In this document: piece after piece, positions 17,209 through 26,295 of the stretch | Layout: the number at the start of each line of letters is the position of its first letter | Numbering within the stretch: position 1 is the stretch's first letter | Source of the DNA: an uncultured Faecalibacterium sp. | GTDB taxonomy: Bacteria; Bacillota; Clostridia; Oscillospirales; Ruminococcaceae | Length of the DNA stretch: 64,000 nucleotides | Direction: 5' to 3' | NCBI GenBank assembly: GCA_944386015.1 | Contig: CALWZK010000001.1 | Coordinates: forward strand, 62,001-126,000 | Program-made: the position numbers and the translations under genes | Notes under the pieces: model-generated | Database searches by the model: none | What the model was told of the DNA's origin: nothing | The model's input: only the letters and a program-made list of their open reading frames with translations

Positions 17209-18357
17209 ATGAAGGATGCGAAAACCAGCAAGCACGCTGCCCCTCCTGCGAAAAAGCACATCCTGCGGTGGGTGATTCTGGCCCTTCTGCTGGTGGTGGT
17301 GCTGGCAGCGGGAACCCTGGCCCTGCTGTTCCGCCGCGAAATCAAGGGCGGCGGCGCCTCGGGCCAGACCGTCACGGTGGAAGTGGCCCAGGGCAGCGGC
17401 GTGGCCGCCATTGCCCGGCAGCTGCAGGAGGCCGGAGTGATCCACTTCCCCCGGCTGTTCCGCTGGTATGTGGGCCAGCAGGGCGCTGCCTCCAAATTGC
17501 AGTACGGCACCTTTGAACTGGAACAGGGAGCCTCCTATGACGACCTGATCGCCTCCCTGTCGGTGTATGCGGCGGCGGATTCGGTCCGGCTCACCTTCCC
17601 CGAGGGCACCACCGCCATTGCCATTGCCAACCAGATGGAGCAGGCGGGGCTGTGCTCCGCCAAGGAGTTCCTGGAGGAAGCCAATCAGGGGGATTTCAGC
17701 GAGTTTGCCTTCTGGCAGTATGTCCCCACCGATGAAGAGGCCCCCGGCCGCTTCCTGAAGTGCGAGGGCTACCTGTTCCCCGACACCTACGAATTCCTGG
17801 AGGACGGCACCGTCCACGACTATGTGGCCACCTTCTATGCCCGGTTTGACCAGATGATCACCGATGACATCTACCAGGCCCTGGAGCAGCAGGGGATGAC
17901 CCTCCATCAGCTCATCACCCTGGCATCCTTCGTCCAGGAGGAGGCCGGCAACGACCAGGACAGCAATGTGGCCCAGGTGTTCCGCAACCGTCTGGCCGAG
18001 GGCTCGCCCTATCCCCGGCTGGAAAGCAACGTTTCCAGCCACGTCAAGAGCGACGAGGACAACAACTATCTGTGGAACTGGGTGGCCCCCTGGTTCGACG
18101 GCTGGGATGAGATCCCCCAGGAGATCATCGACGCCTACGACACCTACCAGCGCAATGGCCTGCCCGCCGGCCCGGTGTCCAACCCCGGCATCGACGCCAT
18201 CCGCGCTGCCCTGGACCCCCAGCCCGACGACGAGGCCAAAGACGCCTACTTCTTTGTCACCGACAAGACCGGCCACTATTACTACGCCCAAACCCTGGCC
18301 CAGCACCAGGCCAATATCCAGACGGCCCGGCAGGTGAATGCCGGCCTGGAACAATAA
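17209..18357 (+). CDS. mltG: endolytic murein transglycosylase MltG
   Basis: The 382-residue protein has a cytoplasmic N-terminus, one membrane helix (about 19-41), a LysM-like segment and a YceG catalytic domain. The active-site motif appears as LASFVQEEAG with the conserved Glu near 245. The end carries the family block NGLPAGPVSNPGIDAIRAAL. MltG cuts nascent glycan strands outside the membrane and sets their length. AAGGAAGG precedes the ATG. It is followed by a U32 peptidase gene, the same order as in the Bacillus yrrL-yrrMNO neighbourhood. Confidence 0.94.
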   Translation: MKDAKTSKHAAPPAKKHILRWVILALLLVVVLAAGTLALLFRREIKGGGASGQTVTVEVAQGSGVAAIARQLQEAGVIHFPRLFRWYVGQQGAASKLQYGTFELEQGASYDDLIASLSVYAAADSVRLTFPEGTTAIAIANQMEQAGLCSAKEFLEEANQGDFSEFAFWQYVPTDEEAPGRFLKCEGYLFPDTYEFLEDGTVHDYVATFYARFDQMITDDIYQALEQQGMTLHQLITLASFVQEEAGNDQDSNVAQVFRNRLAEGSPYPRLESNVSSHVKSDEDNNYLWNWVAPWFDGWDEIPQEIIDAYDTYQRNGLPAGPVSNPGIDAIRAALDPQPDDEAKDAYFFVTDKTGHYYYAQTLAQHQANIQTARQVNAGLEQ

Positions 18358-18382
18358 AAACAATCAGAGAGGAACCATTGGT

Positions 18383-19612
18383 ATGTTAGAGATTCCCGAA
18401 CTGCTGGCCCCGGCGGGGGACCTGGAGCGGCTGCGGTACGCAGTCTGCTACGGCGCCGACGCCGTCTACTGCGGCCTGCCCGAATTTGGCATGCGGTCTG
18501 CCCCCGCCAACTTTACCCCCGAGCAGCTGGCCGAGGGTGTGATCTATGCCCACGCCCGGGGCCGCAAGGTCTACCTGACCCTGAACACCCTGCCCACCAA
18601 CCAGGAGGCTGACCGGCTGCCCGACGCAGTCCGGGAAGCCGCCGCCGCTGGGGTGGACGCCTTCATCGTGGCCGACCTGGGGGTGCTGGATGCCTGCAAG
18701 ACCTACGCCCCCGACGTGGATGTCCACATGTCCACCCAGACCGGCATCGCCAACTACGCCGCCGCCACCGCCTGCTACAAGATGGGGGCCAAGCGGGTGG
18801 TGCTGGCCCGGGAGCTGAGCCTCACCGACATCGCCGTCATCCGGGACAAAACCCCGCCCGAACTGGAGCTGGAAGCCTTTGTCCACGGCGCCATGTGCAT
18901 GAGCGTGTCGGGCCGGTGCCTGCTGTCCAACTATCTGGCCGGCCGGGATGCCAACCGGGGCCAGTGCGCCCAGCCCTGCCGCTGGAAGTATTACCTCACC
19001 GAGGAGACCCGACCCGGCCAGCTGTACGAGATCGGGGAAGGGGAGGGCGGCAGCTACATCCTGAACGCCAACGACCTGTGCACCGCCCCCTTCCTGGACC
19101 TGATCTGCAAGGCCGGCGTGGACAGCCTCAAGATTGAGGGCCGGGCCAAGACCTTCTACTATGTGGCCAGCGTCACCGCCGCCTACCGGAAGGCCCTGGA
19201 CCAGTACCTGGCCAGCCCCCTGGCCGATGACTTTGACCTGCCCGAGAGCGTGCTGGCTGAGCTGACCCGCACCAGCCACAGGCCCTATTCCCCGGGGTTC
19301 TACTTTGGCCCCGACAAGGCGCGGCAGAACACATCCAGCGCCTCTTACATCCGGGAATGGGAGTTTGTGGGCACGGTGGACAGCTGGGAAAACGGCGTTG
19401 CCTCCTGCCAGCAGCGGGGCAAGTGGTCCCTGGGGGACACCCTGGAGGCCCTGACCCCCGATGGCACCAGCATTCCCCTGACCCCGGCCTGGATCAAAAA
19501 CGAGGCAGGGGAGGAGGTTGCCTCCACCCCCCACGCCATGGAGAAGTACACCATCCCCACCCCCGAGCTGCCGCCCATGAGCCTGCTGCGCCGCCGGCTG
19601 GCAGAGGGCTGA
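18383..19612 (+). CDS. U32-family protein, TrhP/YrrO-like
   Basis: The 409-residue protein starts EIPELLAPAGDLERLRYAV and has YCGLPEFGMRSAPANF, the U32 core EAFVHGAMCMSVSGRCLLS, and the Cys-bearing RGQCAQPCRWKY. These Cys residues are iron-sulfur ligand candidates in U32 proteins. A small beta-barrel closes the C-terminus (RGKWSLGDTLEAL). Characterised U32 relatives (TrhP) hydroxylate U34 of tRNA; others were called collagenases. Linkage to mltG is conserved in Firmicutes and supports TrhP. AGAGAGGA precedes the ATG at 18383. Confidence 0.88.
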   Translation: MLEIPELLAPAGDLERLRYAVCYGADAVYCGLPEFGMRSAPANFTPEQLAEGVIYAHARGRKVYLTLNTLPTNQEADRLPDAVREAAAAGVDAFIVADLGVLDACKTYAPDVDVHMSTQTGIANYAAATACYKMGAKRVVLARELSLTDIAVIRDKTPPELELEAFVHGAMCMSVSGRCLLSNYLAGRDANRGQCAQPCRWKYYLTEETRPGQLYEIGEGEGGSYILNANDLCTAPFLDLICKAGVDSLKIEGRAKTFYYVASVTAAYRKALDQYLASPLADDFDLPESVLAELTRTSHRPYSPGFYFGPDKARQNTSSASYIREWEFVGTVDSWENGVASCQQRGKWSLGDTLEALTPDGTSIPLTPAWIKNEAGEEVASTPHAMEKYTIPTPELPPMSLLRRRLAEG

Positions 19613-19637
19613 GGCCATCATTCTATCATACAAAAAC

Positions 19638-19683
19638 AAGCTGCCCCGCTTTCCCGGTGTGTACCGGAAAGGCGGGGCAGCTT
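19638..19683 (-). terminator. terminator after the gal-cutC operon
   Basis: A long near-perfect inverted repeat, AAGCTGCCCCGC.../...GCGGGGCAGCTT, is followed on the minus strand by TTGTTTTTG. It also separates the converging U32 gene. Confidence 0.85.
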
Positions 19684-19710
19684 GCTGTATAAGGAGACGA
19701 TGATGGTGTA

Positions 19711-20475
19711 TTAAAGGCTGTCCAGGGCCTGGCGGGCCCGGCGGACTGCCTCGGGGTCGGTCTGCCACAGCTCAAACTCTGCAAAGCCCGGCAGACCCAT
19801 GGGCACCCCCGGTCGCCGGAAGATCATCCGGCTGGGGATGGTGCACTTGCCCGACAGGTGGAAGGAGCGGATGCCGGTTTCCCTGGCCAGCAGGGGGATG
19901 TTCTCTGCATTCACCCCCGACCCGGCCAGGATCTCGATCCGTCCCGCCGCCTGCTGCTGCATCCGGGCCAGCAGGGCCCGGCCTGTATAGGCATCGGCGA
20001 CCTGCCCGCTGGTGAGGATGGTGTCCAGCCCCAGGCTGCAGGCAGCTTCCAGGCAGGCCCCGGCGTCCCGGCAGACATCAAAGGCCCGGTGCAGGGCCAG
20101 GGCCACCGGCCTGCCCTGGGCAGCCCCGCGGGCTGCCTGGCAGATCCGCTCCATGGCGGGCAGATCCAGATCCCCTTCCGGGGTCAGGACGCCGGTGACA
20201 ATGCCGTCGGCGCCGGCACCCACCAGGGCGGCGGCCAGCTCTTCCATCTGGGCCAGCTCCCACCGGTCATAACAGAAATCCCCCGCCCGGGGCCGCAGCA
20301 GCACCCGCACCGGCAGACCGGTCTCGGCCTTTACCTGCCGGACCAGGGCCAGGGAAGGGGTGGTGCCCCCAATGGACAGGTCAGCGCACAGTTCCAGCCG
20401 GTCGGCACCGCCGGCCTGGGCTGCCAGGGCGCTGGCAGTGCTGTCTACACAGATTTCCAGAATGCTGCGGGACAT
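19711..20475 (-). CDS. cutC: CutC-family TIM-barrel protein
   Basis: The 254-residue protein has the CutC signatures EICVDS near the start, RLELCADLSIGGTTPS and VRVLLRPRAGDFCY. CutC was linked to copper homeostasis, but the biochemical role is unsettled. Here it is the last gene of a galactose operon, 36 nt after galT, suggesting a sugar-related or stress role. GGAGG sits 8 nt before the ATG at 20475. A TTG two codons earlier is too close to the ribosome site to be the start. Confidence 0.9.
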   Translation of the reverse strand: MSRSILEICVDSTASALAAQAGGADRLELCADLSIGGTTPSLALVRQVKAETGLPVRVLLRPRAGDFCYDRWELAQMEELAAALVGAGADGIVTGVLTPEGDLDLPAMERICQAARGAAQGRPVALALHRAFDVCRDAGACLEAACSLGLDTILTSGQVADAYTGRALLARMQQQAAGRIEILAGSGVNAENIPLLARETGIRSFHLSGKCTIPSRMIFRRPGVPMGLPGFAEFELWQTDPEAVRRARQALDSL

Positions 20476-20511
20476 GAACAAGTCCTCCTTGATGTGGTTT
20501 TGTGCCTGGAA

Positions 20512-22011
20512 TCAGCGGATGCTCTCCAGGAAGCGGACAAAGCCCGCCTGGCCTGCCTCGTCCCGCTTGTAGACGCCGGCATCTTCCAGCACCTGGGCAA
20601 AGACATGGCCAATTTCTTCCTGCACAATGCCCTGCACGTTGCCGGCGTTGATGTCAGGATACTTGGCCAGCAGCTGGCCTGCCCACTCGGCGTGCTTCTG
20701 GATGGATTCGCTGTACTGGTCCAGAGGCGTCCGGTTGACCAGAGCAGTTTCCAGCTCGGCAATCTCGTTCTTCAGACGGCTGGGCAGAACGGCCAGGCCC
20801 ATCACTTCGATCAGGCCGATGTTCTCTTTCTTGATGTGGTGGAGCTTGGCGTGGGGATGGAACACACCCAGCGGATGCTCGGGGGTGGTGATGTTGTTCC
20901 GCAGCACCAGGTCCAGCTGGAACTTGCCGTCCCGCATCCGGGCGATGGGGGTGATGGTGTTGTGGGGCTCACCGTTGGTCTCGGCAAAGATGAAGCAGCT
21001 CTCGTCCGAGTAGCCGCGCCATGCGGTGAGGATCTTGTCAGCCAGCTCCACCAGACGCTCGTCATCGGCGCAGGTCAGGCGGATGCAGCTCATGGGCCAG
21101 CGGACAATGCCGGCCTCCACGTCTTCATAGCCGGGGAAGGTCCAGGGCTTCTCGATGGGAGCCTTGGCCATGGCGAATTCATAGTGGCCGCCCTGGAAGT
21201 GGTCGTGGCTCAGGATGCTGCCGCCCACGATGGGCAGGTCGGCATTGCTGCCCACAAAGTAGTGGGGGAACTGAGCCACAAAGTCCAGCAGCTTGCGGAA
21301 GGTGGCCCGCTCGATCTTCATGGGGGTGTGGACGCTGTTGAAGACGATGCAGTGCTCGTTGTAGTAGACGTAGGGGCTGTACTGCAGGTTCCAGTCGCTG
21401 TCGTTGATGGTGACGGGGATGATCCGGTGGTTCTCCCGGGCGGGATGGTTCATCCGGCCGGCGTAGCCCTCATTCTCCCGGCAGAGCTGGCACTTGGGGT
21501 AAGCGCTCTGGGGGGCCAGCTTGGCGGCGGCGATGGCCTTGGGGTCCTTCTCGGGCTTGGACAGGTTGATGGTAATATCCAGGTCGCCGTAGGGGGTCTT
21601 GGTGACCCACTTCAGATCCTTCTTGATCCGGTAGCGGCGGATGTAGTCGGTGTCCTGGCTGAACTGATAGAACCAGTCGGTGGCAGCCTTGGGGCCCTCC
21701 TCGTCGTACTTCTCCCAGAAGTTGGCCCGGACAATGCTGGGTCGCGGGGTCAGAACGCCCATCAGCTTGGTGTCAAACAGGTCCCGGGCCACCGAGTTGT
21801 CTTCGCAGATGCCCCGGGCCACTGCGTCGTCCACCAGGGCCTTGAGGATGGATTCCAGGTCGATGTAATAGCAGTCGCCCTCGGGCTCCTCGAAGTTGTC
21901 CAGCTGCATGGTCATCAGAAGCTGGTTGCGGATATAGATTTCGTCGTCAGGCTGGATCAGCCCGGTGTCCAGCCCGTAGTTGACGAGCTGCTGAATGGCA
22001 TTGTAAATCAC
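20512..22011 (-). CDS. galT: UDP-glucose--hexose-1-phosphate uridylyltransferase, Firmicutes type
   Basis: The 499-residue GalT2-type enzyme swaps UMP between UDP-glucose and galactose-1-phosphate in the Leloir pathway. The nucleotidyl-transfer motif appears as LSHDHFQGGHY, with KCQLCRENEGYAGR upstream. The length fits the Gram-positive form. The start is GTG, and GTGA overlaps the galK stop by four bases; AAGGAGG lies about 10 nt upstream, so it is translated in step with galK. No galE is in the window. Confidence 0.95.
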   Translation of the reverse strand: MIYNAIQQLVNYGLDTGLIQPDDEIYIRNQLLMTMQLDNFEEPEGDCYYIDLESILKALVDDAVARGICEDNSVARDLFDTKLMGVLTPRPSIVRANFWEKYDEEGPKAATDWFYQFSQDTDYIRRYRIKKDLKWVTKTPYGDLDITINLSKPEKDPKAIAAAKLAPQSAYPKCQLCRENEGYAGRMNHPARENHRIIPVTINDSDWNLQYSPYVYYNEHCIVFNSVHTPMKIERATFRKLLDFVAQFPHYFVGSNADLPIVGGSILSHDHFQGGHYEFAMAKAPIEKPWTFPGYEDVEAGIVRWPMSCIRLTCADDERLVELADKILTAWRGYSDESCFIFAETNGEPHNTITPIARMRDGKFQLDLVLRNNITTPEHPLGVFHPHAKLHHIKKENIGLIEVMGLAVLPSRLKNEIAELETALVNRTPLDQYSESIQKHAEWAGQLLAKYPDINAGNVQGIVQEEIGHVFAQVLEDAGVYKRDEAGQAGFVRFLESIR

Positions 22012-23291
22012 AGTACTGCGCCTCCTTCAGGACGGATGGAAAGAACATGGCAGCGGCCCTCGCCGATGATGGACTCGATGCCGGCCTTGAATGTATCCAG
22101 CTGGTCCAGGGGGACAAAGGCCTGGACCGTGCCTGCAAATCCGCCGCCGTGGACCCGGACGGCTCCCTTGCCGGCCAGCAGATGCTTGGCAGCGGCGATG
22201 GTGACGGCCACTTCCTGGTGGGTGGTGTAGCCGGCGGGGATCACATTCTGCAGGTATTCCCAGCTGCTGCGGCCCGACTCGTTGACCAGGGCCAGGAAGG
22301 TGTCGAAGTCCCCGGCCCGGAGGGCGGCCACCTGGCGGGCCACCCGGTCATTGTCGGCGTAGACGTGGAAGGCCCGGAGCACAGCCCGGTCCCCGCAGGC
22401 CTGGCGGCAGGCGGGAATGTTGGCCAGGAAGGTCTCGAAGGGCACTTCCCGCAGCACTTCGCCGCCGCAGACCTTGGCCACAGCCCGGCAGTCGGCGGGG
22501 ATGGCGGCGTACTCGTCGGTGAGGTCAGCGTGGTCGGCGCCGGAATCCAGGATGCACAGGGCCAGGCCGGCCTTGGAGAAGTCCACATCCACCGGTTCCA
22601 CCACCGGGTTGGCGGGGTCGGCAAAGTCGATGGTGATGATGTTGCCCACGCTGGAAGCCATCTGGTCCATCAGGCCGCAGGGCTTGCCAAAGTAAACGTT
22701 CTCAGCCCACTGGCCGATCTGGGCGATGGCGATGGGGGAGACCTTCTGGTCCATGAACAGCTCGTTGAGGATGGTGCCGATCAGCACCTCAAAGGCGGCG
22801 CTGGAGGAAACGCCGCTGCCCTTGGGCACGTTGGAGGTGACATAGACATCCAGGCCCGAGAGCTTTGCGCCCCGCTGGGCAAAGGCAGCGCACTCGCCCC
22901 GCAGGATGGCGGTGCTGGTGTTCTCCTCTTCCTTGCGGGCGGTCAGGTCATCCAGGGAGATGACGCACAGGGGATAGCCCTCGCTCTGCACCCGCAGCTG
23001 GCCCTTGTCGTTGGGGCCGGCGGCTGCAATCATGTCGATGTTGACGCTGCCTGCCAGCACCCGGCCATGCTGGTGGTCGGTGTGGTTGCCGCCAATTTCG
23101 GTGCGGCCCGGCGCGCTGAACAGGGCGGCGCCGCTGTGGGGGCCGAAGGCGGATTCCAGGCCATCCAGTGCGGCCGCATACCGCTGAGCCTGGGGCCCTG
23201 TCTGGCTGGGTGCACAGCAATAGAGGGAGGCCAGCCGGGCGGCGTGGACACCGTCCGCCAGCTCCTGCTTCCAAATACGGACATCCTTCAT
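22008..23291 (-). CDS. galK: galactokinase
   Basis: The 427-residue GHMP kinase phosphorylates galactose at C1. It has the galactokinase signature GRTEIGGNHTDHQ, the GHMP ATP loop PKGSGVSSSAAFE and a C-terminal GGGFAGTVQAFV. AAGGAGG lies 8-9 nt before the ATG at 23291; upstream in-frame sequence is AT-rich and unlike the gene. It leads the galK-galT-cutC operon, whose substrate can come from LacZ and the alpha-galactosidase 11-17 kb away. Confidence 0.96.
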   Translation of the reverse strand: MKDVRIWKQELADGVHAARLASLYCCAPSQTGPQAQRYAAALDGLESAFGPHSGAALFSAPGRTEIGGNHTDHQHGRVLAGSVNIDMIAAAGPNDKGQLRVQSEGYPLCVISLDDLTARKEEENTSTAILRGECAAFAQRGAKLSGLDVYVTSNVPKGSGVSSSAAFEVLIGTILNELFMDQKVSPIAIAQIGQWAENVYFGKPCGLMDQMASSVGNIITIDFADPANPVVEPVDVDFSKAGLALCILDSGADHADLTDEYAAIPADCRAVAKVCGGEVLREVPFETFLANIPACRQACGDRAVLRAFHVYADNDRVARQVAALRAGDFDTFLALVNESGRSSWEYLQNVIPAGYTTHQEVAVTIAAAKHLLAGKGAVRVHGGGFAGTVQAFVPLDQLDTFKAGIESIIGEGRCHVLSIRPEGGAVL

Positions 23292-23689
23292 TCTCGTTTC
23301 CTCCTTATACACTGCATGGGGTCCTTCATCACGGCCCCGGCGGTTTGGGTACAATTTAATAATAAAGAATTTCGTCTCAAAATAACATGTATTATTGTTG
23401 CCCGTTGATGAAAAGTTGCAGAAAAATTTCATTTTGGCCCCAAAGGAAGAATTCACAAAAAAATTCCTGATTTCAAATTGGTTTTGGATCCTTCGTCGGT
23501 ATTTGCCAGAGCACAGCCAAACCTTTTTGGTCTGGGGGATCCGACAGGCCCGAATGGCCCCGAGGGGCAGATATGGAGAAATCCAGCGAAAACAAAAATC
23601 GCCGCAGCGCCGGAAGGCATTGCAGCGATTTTCAGGCAAAGGATCAAAGGAATTCCTCTGCTGCTAGGCAGCAGAGGGGACGTGGGGCA
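23292..23689 (-). promoter_or_regulatory. galK upstream region and downstream end of the small-protein operon
   Basis: This gene-free 400 bp is clearly more AT-rich than its surroundings. An imperfect palindrome around ACATGT (23381-23396) lies about 95 bp before galK and could be an operator. No clean -35/-10 pair was found. A hairpin CCTCTGCTGC/GCAGCAGAGG (23656-23678) just after the small-protein stop may end that operon on the minus strand, though its T-run is poor. Confidence 0.45.
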
Positions 23690-23950
23690 TCAGAACTGCA
23701 TAAACATGTCCAGGATGCCGCCGGCCAGCTCCTGGCTCAGGCCGATCACCGCACGAACGGCGGTAAACAGCAGGGCAGGAACAAAGGTGAAGGAAATGGC
23801 GATGACCGAAGAGCCGCGGTAAATATCCGTCAGATGCAGATTGTCCATAAAGTCAACAAGTGCATCACTGACAGGGCCGCCGCCCTGGATCACACGCTGT
23901 TCCGATGTGCCGATGGCTGCATAGTGTGCAGGCATGCGAAGATTCTGCAT
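23690..23950 (-). CDS. small hydrophobic protein with double-glycine-type leader
   Basis: The 86-residue protein starts MQNLR, then MPAHYAAIGTSEQRVIQGG (residues 6-24). The leader has the class-II double-glycine pattern: G at -1 and -2, I at -4, Glu at -8, I at -12 and Tyr at -15. The remaining ~62 residues hold a short amphipathic part and one hydrophobic helix (about 46-72). The leader aligns without gaps to that of the upstream gene, although the bodies differ. AAGGAGC is about 7 nt before the ATG. It is probably an exported peptide or small membrane protein. The leader also resembles, from memory, that of Faecalibacterium MAM. Function unknown. Confidence 0.75.
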   Translation of the reverse strand: MQNLRMPAHYAAIGTSEQRVIQGGGPVSDALVDFMDNLHLTDIYRGSSVIAISFTFVPALLFTAVRAVIGLSQELAGGILDMFMQF

Positions 23951-24010
23951 AAGAAAGCTCCTTTCTATAGAATGATGCGGCAGGCGTACCTGCCAAAACA
24001 GCTGCCAGGA

Positions 24011-24445
24011 TCAGGCTGCTGCGGGAGCGGGTGTAGCCGTGGCCTCAGCGTAGGCCTGCTGGAACGCCTTGACCAGCGGGTCAATCAGTGCGTTGTAGTA
24101 GTAGACGGCCTGGACAACGCCATAGGCGGTGCCCAGCACAGTAGCTGCGCCAAAAGCCACCCACTGATAGGGGTTCAGGGAAGAGAAGAAGTCGTTCAGC
24201 AGCTTGCGTCCGCTGGTGGAGGTGGTGCCAATCAGAGCGTAGGTCAGCATGGAAACGCCGGCAGAAAAGCAGACTCCGCCAAGGAAGGTCAAACCGTTCA
24301 CCACGACGTTGACGCCAAACTGGAGGATCTGCTCCTTGGAGATGTCAAAGAATGCGCCGCCTTCCAGGTAGACCATTTCCTCCTGTGGGACAAGTGCATA
24401 GTACGCAGGCATGGCGATTGTGCCAGATGAGGTTATGTATTCCAT
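24011..24445 (-). CDS. MAM-like hydrophobic protein with double-glycine-type leader
   Basis: The 144-residue protein starts with eleven residues and then MPAYYALVPQEEMVYLEGG (12-30), a leader with G at -1/-2, Leu at -4, Met at -7, Glu at -8, Val at -12 and Tyr at -15. The putative mature part has two hydrophobic stretches (about 44-76 and 94-118) and an Ala/Pro-rich tail. The MPAxY...EMxYxxGG signature is the one I recall at the N-terminus of the Faecalibacterium anti-inflammatory protein MAM, and size and hydrophobicity are similar. AAGGAGC precedes the ATG. It leads a two-gene operon with the 86-residue protein (60-nt gap). No peptidase-containing exporter is adjacent. Confidence 0.75.
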   Translation of the reverse strand: MEYITSSGTIAMPAYYALVPQEEMVYLEGGAFFDISKEQILQFGVNVVVNGLTFLGGVCFSAGVSMLTYALIGTTSTSGRKLLNDFFSSLNPYQWVAFGAATVLGTAYGVVQAVYYYNALIDPLVKAFQQAYAEATATPAPAAA

Positions 24446-24502
24446 AAGTAGGGCTCCTTTCAGGTTGGCCCCCGCACAGCTGGCGGGAACTGAATTACCT
24501 GA

Positions 24503-24531
24503 ATTATAGCATATTACACAAAAAACAACAA
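24503..24531 (-). promoter_or_regulatory. promoter of the double-glycine-leader operon
   Basis: On the minus strand TTGTTG (24526-24531), a 17-bp spacer ending in TGC, and a perfect TATAAT (24503-24508) give a strong extended promoter. The roughly 50-nt leader contains a small CCCGC/GCGGG hairpin. Confidence 0.8.
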
Positions 24532-24726
24532 GACATCGCGCAGCTTGGTTAGGACAGGCTTTGTGAGGTTGTTGTGAAAAATACAAGATAAAACAATCGA
24601 TGCTGCGTTGAAAGACAAAAAGGCTCAGCTTTTTGAACTGTGAAAAAAAGTTCCGGTGCAATCTTTTTGAGGCAGACAGAATCCCAAGGCCCGGAGCGCT
24701 TTTTCCCGCCTGGCCCGGAACAGGCA
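24532..24726. other. gene-free AT-rich stretch
   Basis: This lies between the promoter of the small-protein operon and the malQ terminator. I see no convincing ORF, repeat or promoter on the plus strand. It probably holds upstream regulatory sequence for the minus-strand operon. Confidence 0.4.
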
Positions 24727-24765
24727 AAAGCCGCTGTACTGCCCAAAGGGCGGTACAGCGGCTTT
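24727..24765 (-). terminator. terminator after malQ
   Basis: A hairpin with stem AAAGCCGCTGTAC / GTACAGCGGCTTT is followed by TTTTG on the minus strand. Confidence 0.85.
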
Positions 24766-24804
24766 CGCTGCGCAAAATAAGGAGAAAGGGTAAAATGGGA
24801 GGTA

Positions 24805-26280
24805 TCAGGTTTGGGCGGGGGCCCGGTCATAGAGACTGGTGAGCCCCGCGATAGTTTGGGCCAGCTCCCCGGTGAGGAGCTGGGGGTCTAGCCGCCACTG
24901 CCAGTTTTTGCCCAGGGTGCTGGGGGTGTTGATGCGGGCTTCCGGGCCCAGGTGGAGCCAGTCTGCCATGGGGATCACCGCCATGGCAGATACGCTGGAC
25001 AGGCAGGCACAGATCATGGCATCGGTGAGCCCCTCAGGGGTGCAGCGCAGATAGCGGCAGGCGTACTGGATATCCTCGGGGCTGGCCGTCTGCTGCCAGC
25101 CCTGGGTGGTGATGTTGTCGTGGGTGCCGGTGTAGACCACACTGTTGGCGGTGTAGGTGTAGGGCAGGTAATTGCCCGGCTCCCGGCTGTCAAAGGCGAA
25201 CTGCATGATCTTCATGCCGGGGCAGCCGCTGGCGGCCAGCAGGGCCTTGACCTCATCGGTCAGATAGCCCAGGTCCTCGGCGATGACAGAATTATGCCCC
25301 ACAGCCTGGTGCATGGCCTCGATGAAGGCCATGCCCGGCCCTTTGACCCATTCGCCGCCGTGGGCGGTGGTGTCGCCGGCGGGGATGGAAAAGTAGCTTT
25401 CAAACCCGCGGAAATGGTCGATCCGCACCAGGTCGTAGATGGAGGTGGCGTGGCGGAGCCGCTGCTTCCACCAGGCGAAATCCTCGGCGGCGTGGCGGGG
25501 CCAGTCGTAGAGGGGGTTGCCCCACAGCTGGCCGTCGGCTGCAAAGGAATCGGGGGGGCACCCGGCCACCCGGGTCAGGTGGACCTGGCCGTCGGTCTGG
25601 AACAGCTCGGGCCGGGTCCACAGATCGCTGGAGTCAGGACTGACATAGATGGGGATGTCCCCGATCAGCTGGATGCCTTTGCGGTTGGCGTAGGCCTTCA
25701 GGTCCTGCCACTGCTGGTAGAAGAAGAACTGCACCGCCTTGTAATAGCCGCAGCGGCCGGCCAGACGGGCCCGGGCGTCGGCGATGGCGTCAGGCTGACG
25801 GCACCGCAGCGGGTCGGGCCACTGGGCCAGGCCTGCCTGCCCCTGCTCTTCCTTGATGGCCATAAAGAGGGCGTAATCCTCCAGCCAGAAGGCCTGGGCT
25901 TCACAGAAACGCTGGTAGTCTTCGGTGGGGGCCTCCAGCAGCCGCCGGGCGGCCTGGCCCAGGATCAGGGGGCGCTGGGTGTACAGTTCGCTGTACTGGA
26001 TGGGTCCTGCCGGCTGGGGCGGGGGCAGCTGGGATTCCTCCAGATACCCCTGCTGGGCCAGCAGGCCGAAGTCGATGAAATAGGGATTTCCTGCAAAGGC
26101 GGAAAAACTCTGATAAGGGCTGTCTCCGTAGCCGGTGGGACCGATGGGAAGAATCTGCCAGAAGGTCTGCCTGGCCTGGGAGAGAAAGTCCACAAAGCGG
26201 TAGGCCTCACGGCCCAGCGTGCCGATGCCGTAGGGGCCCGGCAGGCTGAATACAGGCATCAGGATGCCGCTTGCGCGCAT
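24805..26280 (-). CDS. malQ: 4-alpha-glucanotransferase (GH77 amylomaltase)
   Basis: The 491-residue enzyme transfers alpha-1,4-glucan segments between maltodextrins and releases glucose. It begins with SLPGPYGIGTLG and has the GH77 active site: nucleophile D288 in VRIDHFRGF, acid/base E335 in IAEDLG, and YTGTHDN. GGAGGGG precedes the ATG. As the last gene after a sugar-binding protein and two permeases it implies that the importer brings in maltodextrin or a similar alpha-glucan. Confidence 0.96.
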   Translation of the reverse strand: MRASGILMPVFSLPGPYGIGTLGREAYRFVDFLSQARQTFWQILPIGPTGYGDSPYQSFSAFAGNPYFIDFGLLAQQGYLEESQLPPPQPAGPIQYSELYTQRPLILGQAARRLLEAPTEDYQRFCEAQAFWLEDYALFMAIKEEQGQAGLAQWPDPLRCRQPDAIADARARLAGRCGYYKAVQFFFYQQWQDLKAYANRKGIQLIGDIPIYVSPDSSDLWTRPELFQTDGQVHLTRVAGCPPDSFAADGQLWGNPLYDWPRHAAEDFAWWKQRLRHATSIYDLVRIDHFRGFESYFSIPAGDTTAHGGEWVKGPGMAFIEAMHQAVGHNSVIAEDLGYLTDEVKALLAASGCPGMKIMQFAFDSREPGNYLPYTYTANSVVYTGTHDNITTQGWQQTASPEDIQYACRYLRCTPEGLTDAMICACLSSVSAMAVIPMADWLHLGPEARINTPSTLGKNWQWRLDPQLLTGELAQTIAGLTSLYDRAPAQT

Positions 26281-26295
26281 GAAAACCCCTCCTTC

